A DNA stretch of 64,000 nt from Chloroflexota bacterium (GCA_005881275.1 VBEF01000036.1:42504-106503); one strand, 5' to 3'. Positions 24,129 through 34,643 are shown, counted from the first letter of the stretch. Translations and numbers: made by a program. Notes: generated by a model from the letters alone, not told the origin.

Positions 24129-25075
24129 TGAAGGTGCGCACCGCCGGCCTGCTCGACCTCGCGCGGATCGAAGAGATGCACCGCTCTTCGGACATTCGGT
24201 TAAGCGAAGCGGCCCCGCCCGCCGCGCGGCTGTGGACGCTGTTGAGCTCGACCCTGTCTGCTCTGCTGCCTCTATCCCAGGAGACGTTGATGTACGTGGC
24301 GGAGGAGAACGGCAAGGTGGTTGGTTTCATCCAGGCCTCCGGCCAACCGATCGGTCTCGACCTTCGGCGGGCCCGAGTGCTGCAAGTCCTCAACCTCCAG
24401 GTCGCTGACGAAGCGGATCCCGACGATGTCGCGCCCGCCCTGGTGCAGCACCTGTGCAACCAGGCCCTCGAGCGCGGATCGCTGCGCTTGTTCGTTCGCC
24501 TTCCCGACCGCGACCCACTGCTGCCCGCATTCCGCACGCAGGGTTTCCGCCAGTACGCGACCGAGCAGGTCGTCTACGCGGAAAAGCCGTCGCAGCGTTC
24601 GAACCAATATCCGGACGGACTGCGGGCGGTGAAGCGCGGCGACGACCGCAAGCTCTACCAGCTGTATCGCAAGGTCACCCCCCAGGGCGTGTCCCAGCTG
24701 GAGGCTCCCACGTACCGCGAGTGGAGGGCGCTGCACTCAGGCGAATTGGCCGGAGGGCACGTGGTGGATCGGATCGAGATCGTCGGCTGGGTCAGGATGC
24801 AGCGTGGGAGCGGCGCCCGCCCTGACACTTTGCAGTTCATGGCCCTGCCCGAAAATACGCTGCCCGCCGAGCTCGCGGATTTCGGCATCTCACTCCTCCG
24901 CGAGTCAGAATCGCCCGCCTGGTCGAGCCTCCGTCACTATGATTCGCACATGATCGACGCCCTTCGCGGGCGTGGGTTCACCGTCTTGCTGACGCAGCTG
25001 TTGCTCGTCAAAGAGCTCGCGGTGAGGGTGCCTAAGCCGGTGCGAGAGAAAGGACTGGTGCCTTCTTTCGGGTGA
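24128..25075 (+). CDS. GNAT-like N-acetyltransferase
   Basis: KVRTAGLLDLARIEEMHR... with acetyltransferase-like fold pattern; moderate. Confidence 0.55.
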   Translation: MKVRTAGLLDLARIEEMHRSSDIRLSEAAPPAARLWTLLSSTLSALLPLSQETLMYVAEENGKVVGFIQASGQPIGLDLRRARVLQVLNLQVADEADPDDVAPALVQHLCNQALERGSLRLFVRLPDRDPLLPAFRTQGFRQYATEQVVYAEKPSQRSNQYPDGLRAVKRGDDRKLYQLYRKVTPQGVSQLEAPTYREWRALHSGELAGGHVVDRIEIVGWVRMQRGSGARPDTLQFMALPENTLPAELADFGISLLRESESPAWSSLRHYDSHMIDALRGRGFTVLLTQLLLVKELAVRVPKPVREKGLVPSFG

Positions 25076-26619
25076 TGGCTGAGGCAAGGCAACAGTCTCG
25101 CGCCGCGAACTGGGATGAGGAGGTCGAGCTGCTCGCGCGTGCCCTGCCGCCCGAGCTTGCGCGCGCGCTGCACGAACGGATCGACCCGAGCGAACTGCTG
25201 GAGATCGTGCTCGACCTCGGTCGCGAGCCGGCGGCGCGGGTACCCGGTCGCGAGATTCTGCTCGCGGATCATCCGGTTTCCGCGTCCGATCTCGAGCACG
25301 TGGCCAACAATGTCGGCCAGTTCGGAGACGACAACCGCGCCGGCATCGAGCGCACCCTGCATCGCGTATCGGCGATACGCAACAGGTCGGGACGAATCGT
25401 CGGCCTGACCATGCGCGTCGGCCGGGCGGTGACAGGAACGGGCGAGATCATCCGCGACATCGTCGTCAGCGGCCAGAGCATCTTGCTGCTCGGCCGTCCC
25501 GGTATTGGCAAAACGACAATGCTGCGGGAGTGCGCGCGGCTGCTTGCCGATGAGCTGCGCAAGCGGGTCGTGATCGTCGATACGTCAAATGAGATCGGCG
25601 GCGACGGCGATATCCCGCATCCCGGCATTGGGCGCGCCAGGCGCATGCAGGTGAAGACGCCGCTGCTGCAGCATGCCGTGATGATCGAGGCGGTCGAGAA
25701 CCACATGCCCGAGGTCATCGTCATCGATGAGATCGGGACAGAGCTCGAGGCGGCGGCGGCGCGGACCATTGCGGAGCGCGGCGTGCAGCTCATCGCGACC
25801 GCGCACGGTCAGACGCTCGAGAACCTGCTCGTGAACCCGACGCTCAACGACCTCCTGGGCGGCATCCAGAGCGTGACCCTCTCCGACGAGGAGGCGCGGC
25901 GGCGCGGCACCCAGAAGTCTGTGCTCGAGCGGAAGGCGCCGCCCACATTTGACGTGCTGGTCGAGATTCAGGACCGCGATCGGGTCGCGATTCACATGCC
26001 GCTCGCCGACGTCGTCGACACCGCGCTTCGCGGGCCGATGCAGACACCCAAGATCCGCGTCCGCACGCGTGAGGGTCGCGTGATCTCGAACGTGGACGCT
26101 CCGGTCGTGGTGGCCTCCGAGCCGGCGCCTGCCGCGGGCTCACCCGCCAAGCCGCTCGGCATCTTTCCGTACGGCGTCAGCCGGCATCACGTCGAGCAGT
26201 CGATCAAGGAGCTCGATCTGCCGGTGCGGGTGCTCGGCAACCTCGACGGCGCGGGCGCCGTGCTGACCCTGAAGAACCACTACCGCCGGCGCCCCGACAG
26301 CCTGCGCCAGGCTGAGAGCCGAGGGCTGCCGATTCACATCCTCAAAAGCAACTCGGCGAGCCAGGTGCGGGACGCGCTCTCACGCATCTACGGCGTCGAC
26401 AAGCAGGACGAGGCGACGACCCGCGCCCTGGCAGAGGCCGCCGCCGCCATCCGCCAGGTCAAAACGACCCTGAGACCGGTCGAGATCTCGCCCCAGAATG
26501 CGTACTTGCGCCGCCTGCAGCACCAGCTCGTGGCTGAAAACGAGCTCTCGGCCCGCAGCACCGGCAAGGAGCCGCAGCGCCGGCTTCGCATAACTCCGTC
26601 GCCCGAGGAACCCGCTTAG
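25072..26619 (+). CDS. R3H-domain AAA-type ATPase (ycf45/SpoIIIAA-like)
   Basis: LLLGRPGIGKTTMLRECARLLAD, VIDEIGTELEA, C-terminal R3H PQNAYLRRLQHQLVAENELSARSTGKEPQRRLRI. Confidence 0.88.
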   Translation: MMAEARQQSRAANWDEEVELLARALPPELARALHERIDPSELLEIVLDLGREPAARVPGREILLADHPVSASDLEHVANNVGQFGDDNRAGIERTLHRVSAIRNRSGRIVGLTMRVGRAVTGTGEIIRDIVVSGQSILLLGRPGIGKTTMLRECARLLADELRKRVVIVDTSNEIGGDGDIPHPGIGRARRMQVKTPLLQHAVMIEAVENHMPEVIVIDEIGTELEAAAARTIAERGVQLIATAHGQTLENLLVNPTLNDLLGGIQSVTLSDEEARRRGTQKSVLERKAPPTFDVLVEIQDRDRVAIHMPLADVVDTALRGPMQTPKIRVRTREGRVISNVDAPVVVASEPAPAAGSPAKPLGIFPYGVSRHHVEQSIKELDLPVRVLGNLDGAGAVLTLKNHYRRRPDSLRQAESRGLPIHILKSNSASQVRDALSRIYGVDKQDEATTRALAEAAAAIRQVKTTLRPVEISPQNAYLRRLQHQLVAENELSARSTGKEPQRRLRITPSPEEPA

Positions 26620-26634
26620 TTAGAGTTCCGCCTG

Positions 26635-27243
26635 GTGGCTAAGCGGGGGCTGTTCATCACCTTTGAGGGCACGGAGGGCTCGGGCAAGACCACGCAGGCC
26701 GAGCTGCTGGGCGAATGGCTCTCCAGGCACGACCCGGTCGCGGTTCGCGAGCCGGGAGGCACCGAGCTGGGCGAGCAGATTCGCGACGTTCTCCTGTACA
26801 AGGGCCTGGAGATAGACCCCGAGGCGGAGATGTACCTGTTCATGGCGTCACGCCGCCAGCTCATTGCCGAGGTCATCGTGCCGGCGCTCGCGGCGGGCCA
26901 GATCGTCATCGCCGACCGCTACCACGACTCAACTCTCGCCTACCAGGGTGGGGCAAGAGGTCTGCCGACCGTCTGGCCCCCAACCTTCCCGCGACCTGAC
27001 ATCACGTTCTGGTTGGACGGACCGGTCGAGGCCGGACTCAGCCGCCACGAGGAGGCTGGGAAGCGCAAGGACCGCATGGAGAGCGAATCGATCGAGTTCC
27101 ACCGCAAGGTCGCCGAGGCTTACGAAAAGCTCGCGGCGGCGGAGCCAAAGCGCTTCGTGCGTCTCGACGCGACCGGCACGCGGGACAAGATCCACTACGA
27201 GGTTCGCGACCATCTCAAGCCGCTCGTCGGGGGCATGGATTGA
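26635..27243 (+). CDS. tmk: Thymidylate kinase
   Basis: LFITFEGTEGSGKTTQAELL, ADRYHDSTLAYQGG. Confidence 0.95.
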   Translation: MAKRGLFITFEGTEGSGKTTQAELLGEWLSRHDPVAVREPGGTELGEQIRDVLLYKGLEIDPEAEMYLFMASRRQLIAEVIVPALAAGQIVIADRYHDSTLAYQGGARGLPTVWPPTFPRPDITFWLDGPVEAGLSRHEEAGKRKDRMESESIEFHRKVAEAYEKLAAAEPKRFVRLDATGTRDKIHYEVRDHLKPLVGGMD

Positions 27244-27569
27244 AGCTGATCATCGCCGTCGTACAGGGAGAGGACGCGCAGCGCGCAGTGGCCGCGTTGA
27301 CCGACAAGGGCGTCAGCTCCACGCGAATCTCGTCGACGGGCGGTTTCCTGCAGCAGGGCAACGTCACGTTGATGATCGGAGTTGACGACGGGCAGGTGAC
27401 GGAGGCGCTGAAGGTCATCCACGACAACTGCCATGAGCGCAGCCGCTATCTGTCGCCGGTGCCACCGCTCGCTGAACCCGGCGAGTTCTTCATGGCCTTC
27501 CCGGTCGAGGTTGAGGTCGGCGGCGCGACAGTTTTCGTGATGTCGGTGGACTCGTTCGAAAAGATCTGA
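27240..27569 (+). CDS. darA: Cyclic-di-AMP receptor (PII-like, DarA/PstA/YaaQ)
   Basis: MKLIIAVVQGEDAQRAVAALTDKGVSSTRISSTGGFLQQGNVTLMIGV; adjacent to tmk. Confidence 0.9.
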   Translation: MKLIIAVVQGEDAQRAVAALTDKGVSSTRISSTGGFLQQGNVTLMIGVDDGQVTEALKVIHDNCHERSRYLSPVPPLAEPGEFFMAFPVEVEVGGATVFVMSVDSFEKI

Positions 27570-27591
27570 TCTTCTGGAATCCAGGGTTCCC

Positions 27592-29973
27592 ATGATCCGC
27601 GTCGAGGGCCTGCGCAAAAGCTTTGGCGAGGTCAGGGCAGTCGCCGGGGTGGACCTGCACGTCGAGCAGGGTGAGATTCTTGTGCTTCTCGGACAGAACG
27701 GCGCCGGCAAGTCCACGACGCTCAGATGCCTCGGCGGCATCCTCCGTCCAGATAGCGGCCTGGTCGAGCTGGACGGGCTGCGGCTGCCAGAGCACCTTGA
27801 TTCGATTCGGGCTCGGCTTGGCGTGGTGCCTGACCAGTCGCGGCTCTATGGTCGCAACACGGCGCCGGAGTACCTCGACCACTTCGGATTCCTGTACGCC
27901 GTCCCCAGGGAACTTCGCGGCAAACGCATCGCAGCATTGCTCGAACGATTTGAGCTCGCGGACCGCAAGACCACGGTCCTCGCCGCGTACTCCCGCGGCA
28001 TGGCGCAGAAGGTGGCGCTGATCAGGGCCACGCTTCACGATCCCGACTGGATCTTCTGCGATGAGCCGACCGCCGGGCTCGACCCGGTGGCGGCGGCGGA
28101 CATGCGCAGGTATCTCGACGAGCAGAAGCAACGCGGTGCGGCCCTGATCGTGACAACGCACGTTCTCAGCGAAGCGGAGCTGATGGCTGACCGCATCGCC
28201 ATCATGCGGCGCGGGGTCGTGGTGACCCATGGAAGTCCGGAAGAGCTGCGCCAGCAGGTCGGGAAAGGCAGGCAATTCATCGCTCGTCTCGCCCGTCCTC
28301 TCGCCAAGGCAGAGCCGGTGGCGCGCTGGCTGAGCGAGCAAGCACTCGATCACAGCTTTGACGGCGATCGCCTGCACTACACACTGCCCTGGCCGACGCC
28401 CGCCGCGGAACGGGCGGATTTCGCGGCTCGGCTTCAGGGCCTGCTCGCGGAGCACGGTGCGCCGTTCCACGAGCTCGAGGAGGACGAGACGACGCTGGAG
28501 TCGGTGTACCTGAAAGCGATGGCTGCGCCGGCCGCCGAGGCGCATTCCGAGCCAACGCGTTCTGCTCTGGTCACCTCAGGCATCCGCGCGCCACGAATGT
28601 TCGCGTCGCTTTCGAACCAGGGCAGGCTCCTGCGCCACGCGCTTCCTTTCTATGTGAGCTCCTGGTGGCGTCGCGGGGATCTCAGCTGGGTCGGCTACCT
28701 CAACGCGTTTGTGCTGCTCCTGGTCGTCGCGACATCGCTTTTCGGTCAGCTGCCCGGCGTCGCCGGTCAGGTGGCCCAGCACTTAGCGGGCGGCAATGCC
28801 TTGCAGGCAGGCTTGCTGCTGCCTCTATTTTTTCTGTCGTTCGCACTTCTCGAATCGATCAAGAGCTCGATCGGCATCTGGTGGGAGAAAGCCCAGGGCT
28901 CGCTCGAGGTGTTGCTTTACACGCCGGTCGACGATCCTTCCATCATCTGGCTCGAGGTGCTGCCGGGCGCGATCGTCAGCACCGTATGGGTGACCTTGTG
29001 GACCGCGGCCGGGCTGGCGCTTCTCAGCCTGTTCGGCGAAGCCGCGCCGTGGGATCTGCTCCCCGTCTTCGGCTTTGTCGCGGCGGTCACCTCCTACTGG
29101 GCCGCGATGGGCCGGATGCTCGGCTTCATGCTGTTCCCGCGCGAGGGTGCGGCCGGCGGCGCCTGGTCGTTCTTGCTCTCGCCCGTTTCGGCGGCGGTGG
29201 CCGATCTGCCTCTGGCCCTGTTCGTCTTCCGGTCGCCGCTGGCGCTCGTCTCGTTGCTGCTTCCCATCACAGCCTGCGTCGCCCTCACGATCCTGTGCGG
29301 CGGGACCTTCGATCGCGAAAGGCTCATGGAGACCGGACTGGCACGGACCCGGCGCAAACGATCGTGGCTGCCGGTCGGGGTGATTCGCCGGAACGCCGCC
29401 GCGGTCGTCGCGGGCGTCGTCCTGGCCGTGGCGGCGGCCGGCATCTCGGGCGCCATCAGCGCGAATGAGCACTGGCACTCCTGGGCGGACGTGCGAGCGG
29501 CTGCGAGCGGGGTGGCGATCGATCCAACGCCAGTAGCCGTGGTCAGCCACGACGCGCCTGCCCAGGCGAATGGGGTGACTGTCGCTGCTGCGGGGCTGTC
29601 CGGGATCGTCGCGACGCTCGCCCTGATGCTGATTCTGGTCATCCTCAGCTTCGCTGCGTTCTTTCTGCTCGGCTTTCCGGCGTTGGCCGCCCTGCTGGTC
29701 GGCGCCGCGGTTTGGGGAGTGCAGCTTGGCTTCGGATCCGCGGGCCCGCTGCAGCTCTGGCTGGCCGGTGCCGGCGGTATCGCCCTGCTTGCGCTGGCCC
29801 TCAACACGGGCGCCGCGCTGCCGATTTACTGGTCACTCGTGTTCGGATCTGGCCGCCGCCTTGATCGGCTGCGAGAAGCGTGGTCGAACTATTGGGCCCT
29901 GTTCCGCGGCCTGGTCATCCCGATCTGTGCCCTCTTTGGGTTGGTGGTCTTCCGCCTTCTTGTGGAGGGCTAG
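27592..29973 (+). CDS. ABC exporter with ATPase and ABC-2 type permease fused (793 aa)
   Basis: LGQNGAGKSTTLR, YSRGMAQKVALIRA, FCDEPTAGLDP followed in frame by many TM segments. Confidence 0.88.
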   Translation: MIRVEGLRKSFGEVRAVAGVDLHVEQGEILVLLGQNGAGKSTTLRCLGGILRPDSGLVELDGLRLPEHLDSIRARLGVVPDQSRLYGRNTAPEYLDHFGFLYAVPRELRGKRIAALLERFELADRKTTVLAAYSRGMAQKVALIRATLHDPDWIFCDEPTAGLDPVAAADMRRYLDEQKQRGAALIVTTHVLSEAELMADRIAIMRRGVVVTHGSPEELRQQVGKGRQFIARLARPLAKAEPVARWLSEQALDHSFDGDRLHYTLPWPTPAAERADFAARLQGLLAEHGAPFHELEEDETTLESVYLKAMAAPAAEAHSEPTRSALVTSGIRAPRMFASLSNQGRLLRHALPFYVSSWWRRGDLSWVGYLNAFVLLLVVATSLFGQLPGVAGQVAQHLAGGNALQAGLLLPLFFLSFALLESIKSSIGIWWEKAQGSLEVLLYTPVDDPSIIWLEVLPGAIVSTVWVTLWTAAGLALLSLFGEAAPWDLLPVFGFVAAVTSYWAAMGRMLGFMLFPREGAAGGAWSFLLSPVSAAVADLPLALFVFRSPLALVSLLLPITACVALTILCGGTFDRERLMETGLARTRRKRSWLPVGVIRRNAAAVVAGVVLAVAAAGISGAISANEHWHSWADVRAAASGVAIDPTPVAVVSHDAPAQANGVTVAAAGLSGIVATLALMLILVILSFAAFFLLGFPALAALLVGAAVWGVQLGFGSAGPLQLWLAGAGGIALLALALNTGAALPIYWSLVFGSGRRLDRLREAWSNYWALFRGLVIPICALFGLVVFRLLVEG

Positions 29974-29987
29974 CTGTGAGTGAGCGC

Positions 29988-31118
29988 TTAGAGATCGAGG
30001 GCTTGGGCGACGAGCTCGCGGTGGTAAGTGGCGTCGCCGAGCGTCACCTCTGACGACTTGGCGCGCTTGAAGTAGAGGTGCATATCGTGCTCCCAGGTAA
30101 AGCCGATCCCGCCGTGCACCTGGATCCCATCGCCGGCGACCTTGCGGTACGCGTCCGAAACGTAAGCCTTGGCCATGGACGACGCAAGCGACCGGTCAGG
30201 CGCGTCGGCGTCGACCGCCCACGCCGCATAGTAAGTCGCCGATCTGCCACTTTCGGAGAGCACGAGCATGTCCGCGAGCTTGTGCGACACGGCTTGGTAG
30301 ATGCCGATCGGTTTTCCGAACTGATGACGGGTCTTCGCATAATCGGTGGACGTCTCGAGGACTTTCTGGATGCCCCCGACCATCTCCGCGCACAGCGCGG
30401 CGGTCGCCCATTCGAGACCGCGCTTCAGCTGCGGCCAAGCCTTGTCCGCCGTGCCCATGACCGCGTCTCCGTCGAGCTCCACGCCGTCGAACCGGACTTC
30501 GCTCCAACGCCGCGTCATGTCGAGGGTCTCGAGCGGCTTGACGGTCATGCCTTTCGGCTTGCCCCTGACCAGGAAGAGCGTGATCCCTTCCTCGCCAGTT
30601 CCGCGGCTGCGCGCCACCACGACCGTGTAATCGGCCACATCGGCTTCTGGCACGAAGAGCTTCACGCCGTCCAGCTGCCAGCCGCCGCCCTTCTTGTGCG
30701 CGCCCAGTGCGATGCTGTCCGCGTCCCACCGGCCTGACGGCTCGGTGAAGGCAAGAGTGGCCTTCGCGGATCCGGATGCGATGGCGCCCAGCGCATCCTT
30801 TTTCTGGGCCTCGGTACCGGCTTCGATGAGGACGGGGACGGCGAGTCCCATGGTCGAGAAGAAGGGTCCGGGCAGCAGGGCGCGCCCGGCTTCTTCGAGC
30901 ACGACGATGAGATCGAGGAAGGTGCCGACGCCGCCGTACTCCTCAGGGATGCCCAGCGCCGTCCAGCCCAGGTCAGAGATTTTCTTCCAGAGTGCGGCGT
31001 CGTAGCCGTCGGCGCTCTCCATCACCCTGCGCACGACCTTTGGACCGCATTCCTTGGCCAGGAACCCGCGCGCCGAGCGGCGCAGCATTTCCTGCTCTTC
31101 CGAAAACGCGAAATCCAC
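29988..31118 (-). CDS. Acyl-CoA dehydrogenase
   Basis: MDFAFSEEQEMLRRSARGFLAKE, ATLAFTEPSGR, QVHGGIGFTWEHDMHLYFKRA. Confidence 0.93.
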   Translation of the reverse strand: MDFAFSEEQEMLRRSARGFLAKECGPKVVRRVMESADGYDAALWKKISDLGWTALGIPEEYGGVGTFLDLIVVLEEAGRALLPGPFFSTMGLAVPVLIEAGTEAQKKDALGAIASGSAKATLAFTEPSGRWDADSIALGAHKKGGGWQLDGVKLFVPEADVADYTVVVARSRGTGEEGITLFLVRGKPKGMTVKPLETLDMTRRWSEVRFDGVELDGDAVMGTADKAWPQLKRGLEWATAALCAEMVGGIQKVLETSTDYAKTRHQFGKPIGIYQAVSHKLADMLVLSESGRSATYYAAWAVDADAPDRSLASSMAKAYVSDAYRKVAGDGIQVHGGIGFTWEHDMHLYFKRAKSSEVTLGDATYHRELVAQALDL

Positions 31119-31127
31119 GGACCGAGT

Positions 31128-31796
31128 CTAAGTTGTGGGTGGAGTCGACTCGTGCGGCGGAAGCTCCGGCCTCTCGTCTTCCTGATGCGCCGGCAGCTCA
31201 GGCTCGTCTTCCGGCGCTGACCCATTTTCGGCGGCGGAGCTGTTGGGCGTCGGGGTCACCGCGACGGGCTGCACGGCTGACGGCGGCGGCGCGATCGCGG
31301 GGATCTTGCGCTCCGGCGGGGCGGATGGCGGCAGGACGGCCCGGCGATAAAAGACCAGCAGACCGAAGAATCCGACCAGGAGGGAAGCGATCGCAAACCC
31401 GGCGCCAAACCCCATGCCCGTGTTCTCAGCGACCGTCAGTGGCCGCTGCAGGCCGGGGGCGCAGGGCTGAGGCGGCACCGGGCAGGTGCCGCCGATGGCC
31501 TGCTGCAGGGGCAGCGAGAACATCGACAGAAGCCCGTAGACGATTGCGAGTCCGGCGACGAAGTACAGGCCTGAGGTGATCGTGCGTCCCGCGTCGCGCA
31601 GCAGGGCGCAGGCGCCCAGCGCCAGGGCCGCGACCCCGAAAGGGATGGCCACCACCGCAACGCGGCTCGTCGTGCCGCCGAAAGCAAACGGAAGGACGCC
31701 CGCGCTTGCTGCCAAGGCAGCGGCCAGCCAAAAGGCCCAGATCATCTGCCGGTCTCGCCGAGGGGCTTCGTTCACGTGCGGAATTCTGTCCTGCAT
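31128..31796 (-). CDS. Membrane protein with Pro/Glu-rich C-terminal tail
   Basis: Four TM segments then EDEPELPAHQEDERPELPPHESTPPTT. Confidence 0.6.
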   Translation of the reverse strand: MQDRIPHVNEAPRRDRQMIWAFWLAAALAASAGVLPFAFGGTTSRVAVVAIPFGVAALALGACALLRDAGRTITSGLYFVAGLAIVYGLLSMFSLPLQQAIGGTCPVPPQPCAPGLQRPLTVAENTGMGFGAGFAIASLLVGFFGLLVFYRRAVLPPSAPPERKIPAIAPPPSAVQPVAVTPTPNSSAAENGSAPEDEPELPAHQEDERPELPPHESTPPTT

Positions 31797-31819
31797 GGCC
31801 CCCGCAAGACAAGCAAATA

Positions 31820-33430
31820 TCAGATCAGAGCGCTTTCTTCAGGCTCCACCAATGCATTTTGACCGCGCCGTCCGGCCGTCACGTGCGCGGTTTGGCGAAG
31901 CGGCACCTCCCGAATGAACAGCGTCGCGACGAAGCTGATCGCGATGATCGGCAAGCCCGCGAGGAAGACGGGATGGAGCGCGTCGGCCAGACCGTGCCTG
32001 ATTCCCGCCGCGATCGCGGGTGGCAGCTTGGCGAGCAGCGACGGATCGAAGATCGCGGTCGCAGCCGCGCCGCTGTCCGATGAATGAAGTCTTTGCAGGG
32101 CCGAAGCCGGCAGGTATTTCGCCATCGAGCTCTGCATCCCCTGGGTCAGGATCGTGCCGAGGATCGCGAGCCCGATCGCTGCCCCCATCGACCGGGAAAG
32201 CTGCGTCGCCGAAGTCGCCACCGCCAGGTCTTCCCGGCTGACGGAGTTCTGCACGACGAGCGTGTACGTCTGCATCGTGACGCCAAGACCGAGGCCGATG
32301 AGGATCATCGCCACGATGACGGATTGATTGGTCGTCTCGATGGTGAAGTTGGCGAGCATGTAGTAACCCGCGCCCATCGACAAGAGACCGCCGAGAAGTG
32401 GGACCTTGTATCGCCCGGTGCGAGAGATGAACCAGCCACTCGCAACGCTGGTCACGATCATCGACACCAGCATCGGGACGAGGATCGCGCCCGAGTTCGT
32501 GACGCTGTTGCCGATCACGCCCTGGACGAAGACCGGAAGAAAGAAGATGGCCCCGAACATCGACATCGCGACGCCGACGCTGGCGATGTTTGAGAACGTG
32601 AAGATGCTGCTCTTGAACAGGTGCAGCGGAAGGACTGGCTCAGGCGCGTGCGTCTCGACCCACGCGAAAGCGCCGAGCAGCAACGCGGCAGCGCCGTAGA
32701 GGCCGACGATCTGCCATGACATCCAGGGGTACTGCACGCCGCCCCAGACCGTCGCCAGCAGCGCACAGGTGATTCCCGCCGATAGCGTCACGCTTCCCCA
32801 GACGTCGATCGCGTGCTTGCGCCGCGGATTGGGTACGTGCATGAACAGACCGACGACGACCAGCGTCACAAGAGCCACCGGAAGGTTGACGAAGAACAGC
32901 CATCGCCATGAGAAGTGCTCGGTGATGAATCCGCCCGCTGCGGGACCGACGATCGACGCGAGCCCGAAAGAGGCGCCGAGCATGCCCTGGTACTTGCCGC
33001 GTTCGCGCGGCGAGATGATGTCGCCGATGATCGCCTGCGAGAGGGGCATGATGAAGCCCATTCCGGCGCCCTGCACGAAGCGCGCGAAGACGAGGAACCA
33101 GAAGTTCGGCGCCATTCCGGACAGGGCAGAGCCCACGGCGAAAACGACGATGCCTGTCATGTAGAGCGGCTTGCGCCCATAGATGTCGGAGAGCTTGCCC
33201 GCGACCGGCACGACGATTGTGGACGCGAGCATCGCCGAGATGGGGATCCAGCTGTAGTCCGCAAGCCCGCCCAGCTCCGCGACGATGGTCGGCAGCGCCG
33301 GCGCGACCAGGGTCATGTTGAGAGATGCAACCAGCGAGCCGAGCATCAAGCCGGCGAAGACCGCCATGACTCCGCGGTCGAGGCCCGTCTTCGCGCCTGC
33401 GCCGGCCGCCTTCGAGGCGACAGCGGTCAC
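31820..33430 (-). CDS. MFS transporter, DHA2 (14-TM drug efflux) family
   Basis: LVASLNMTLVAPALPTIVAELGG...WIPISAMLAS...GKLSDIYGRKPLY; GTG 33430. Confidence 0.9.
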   Translation of the reverse strand: MTAVASKAAGAGAKTGLDRGVMAVFAGLMLGSLVASLNMTLVAPALPTIVAELGGLADYSWIPISAMLASTIVVPVAGKLSDIYGRKPLYMTGIVVFAVGSALSGMAPNFWFLVFARFVQGAGMGFIMPLSQAIIGDIISPRERGKYQGMLGASFGLASIVGPAAGGFITEHFSWRWLFFVNLPVALVTLVVVGLFMHVPNPRRKHAIDVWGSVTLSAGITCALLATVWGGVQYPWMSWQIVGLYGAAALLLGAFAWVETHAPEPVLPLHLFKSSIFTFSNIASVGVAMSMFGAIFFLPVFVQGVIGNSVTNSGAILVPMLVSMIVTSVASGWFISRTGRYKVPLLGGLLSMGAGYYMLANFTIETTNQSVIVAMILIGLGLGVTMQTYTLVVQNSVSREDLAVATSATQLSRSMGAAIGLAILGTILTQGMQSSMAKYLPASALQRLHSSDSGAAATAIFDPSLLAKLPPAIAAGIRHGLADALHPVFLAGLPIIAISFVATLFIREVPLRQTAHVTAGRRGQNALVEPEESALI

Positions 33431-33440
33431 CGGACCTAAT

Positions 33441-34583
33441 CTACCGAGATCGCGGGAGACCGAGGACCCTTTCGGCCAGGATGTTGCGTAAAACTTCCGA
33501 GGTCCCGGCCTCGATCGTGTTGGCCCGCGAGCGCAAGAACTGGTACTTCCAACCGTCCCCGTCACCGACCTGCGATCCCGGCCCGCCGATGTCCATCGCC
33601 GTCTCCGTCATCCGCTGGTTCAGCTCGGACCACATGAGCTTGAGGATGGAACCCTCGGGGCCGGGAATGCCGCTGCGTTTGGCCGCCGTCACCGCGCGGT
33701 AGCCGTTGAGCTGCAGGGCGCGCGCTTCGATCGTGTGCTGGGCGATCTTCTGCCTGACGAGCCGGTCCGAGCCGCGTCCGAGCTTGCGCGCACGCTCCGC
33801 GAGCTCGGAAGCCGTGATCTGAGCGCGCGTCGCGAGCGCGAGACCAAGGGTGCCGCGCTCGTGGAGCAGCGTGGTCATCGCGACGGCCCATCCGCCCCCA
33901 GCCTCGCCCAGGATCTGCGATTTGGGCACCATCACGTCCTTGAAGAAGATCTCGTTGAACTCGGCGTCGCCCGTGATCTGGACCAGGGGCCGGACCTCTA
34001 TGCCGGGGCTCTCCATGTCGACCAGGAGATAGGTCAGGCCTTCCCGCGGGTTGGCTTCCTTGCGTTCGCGGACGAGGAGCATGCACCACTTCGCGACATG
34101 GGCAAGCGTCGTCCAGACCTTCTGTCCGTTGACGACGTAGTGGTCGCCCTTGTCCTCTGCCCGGGTCTGCAGCCCTGAAAGGTCGCTTCCGGCGTTGGGT
34201 TCGCTGAAGCCCTGACACCAGATCTCTGCCGCCGACAGCAACGGAGCCAGATATCGCTTCTTTTGCTCGTCGGTGCCATGCGCGATAACCACCGGCCCGC
34301 CCATGCCGAGGCCGATGACGTTTATCGGGTCTGGAGCATGGGCCGTGATCATCTCGTCGTTGAAGATCAGCTGGTCCATGAAGCCGCCGCCGCGCCCGCC
34401 GTACTCCTTCGGCCAGGTGATCCCGACGTAGCCCGCTTCATAGAGCTTTTTCTGCCAGGCGCGCCGCGTGTCGATGAATTCCTTCATGTCGGTCGAGCCG
34501 TCTTCAAGCGGCGCGTTTGCCTTCAGCCAGGCCCGCACCTCGTCACGAAACGCCTTCTCCGACTCGCTCAGATCGAAATCCAC
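33441..34583 (-). CDS. Acyl-CoA dehydrogenase
   Basis: MDFDLSESEKAFRDEVRAWLKAN, WCQGFSEPNAGSDLSGLQT. Confidence 0.93.
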   Translation of the reverse strand: MDFDLSESEKAFRDEVRAWLKANAPLEDGSTDMKEFIDTRRAWQKKLYEAGYVGITWPKEYGGRGGGFMDQLIFNDEMITAHAPDPINVIGLGMGGPVVIAHGTDEQKKRYLAPLLSAAEIWCQGFSEPNAGSDLSGLQTRAEDKGDHYVVNGQKVWTTLAHVAKWCMLLVRERKEANPREGLTYLLVDMESPGIEVRPLVQITGDAEFNEIFFKDVMVPKSQILGEAGGGWAVAMTTLLHERGTLGLALATRAQITASELAERARKLGRGSDRLVRQKIAQHTIEARALQLNGYRAVTAAKRSGIPGPEGSILKLMWSELNQRMTETAMDIGGPGSQVGDGDGWKYQFLRSRANTIEAGTSEVLRNILAERVLGLPRSR

Positions 34584-34643
34584 GCTGATACCTTACCCTC
34601 GGAAGAACGCCGGACCGCCACGTAAAGCTCGTGTAAGGCGCCG

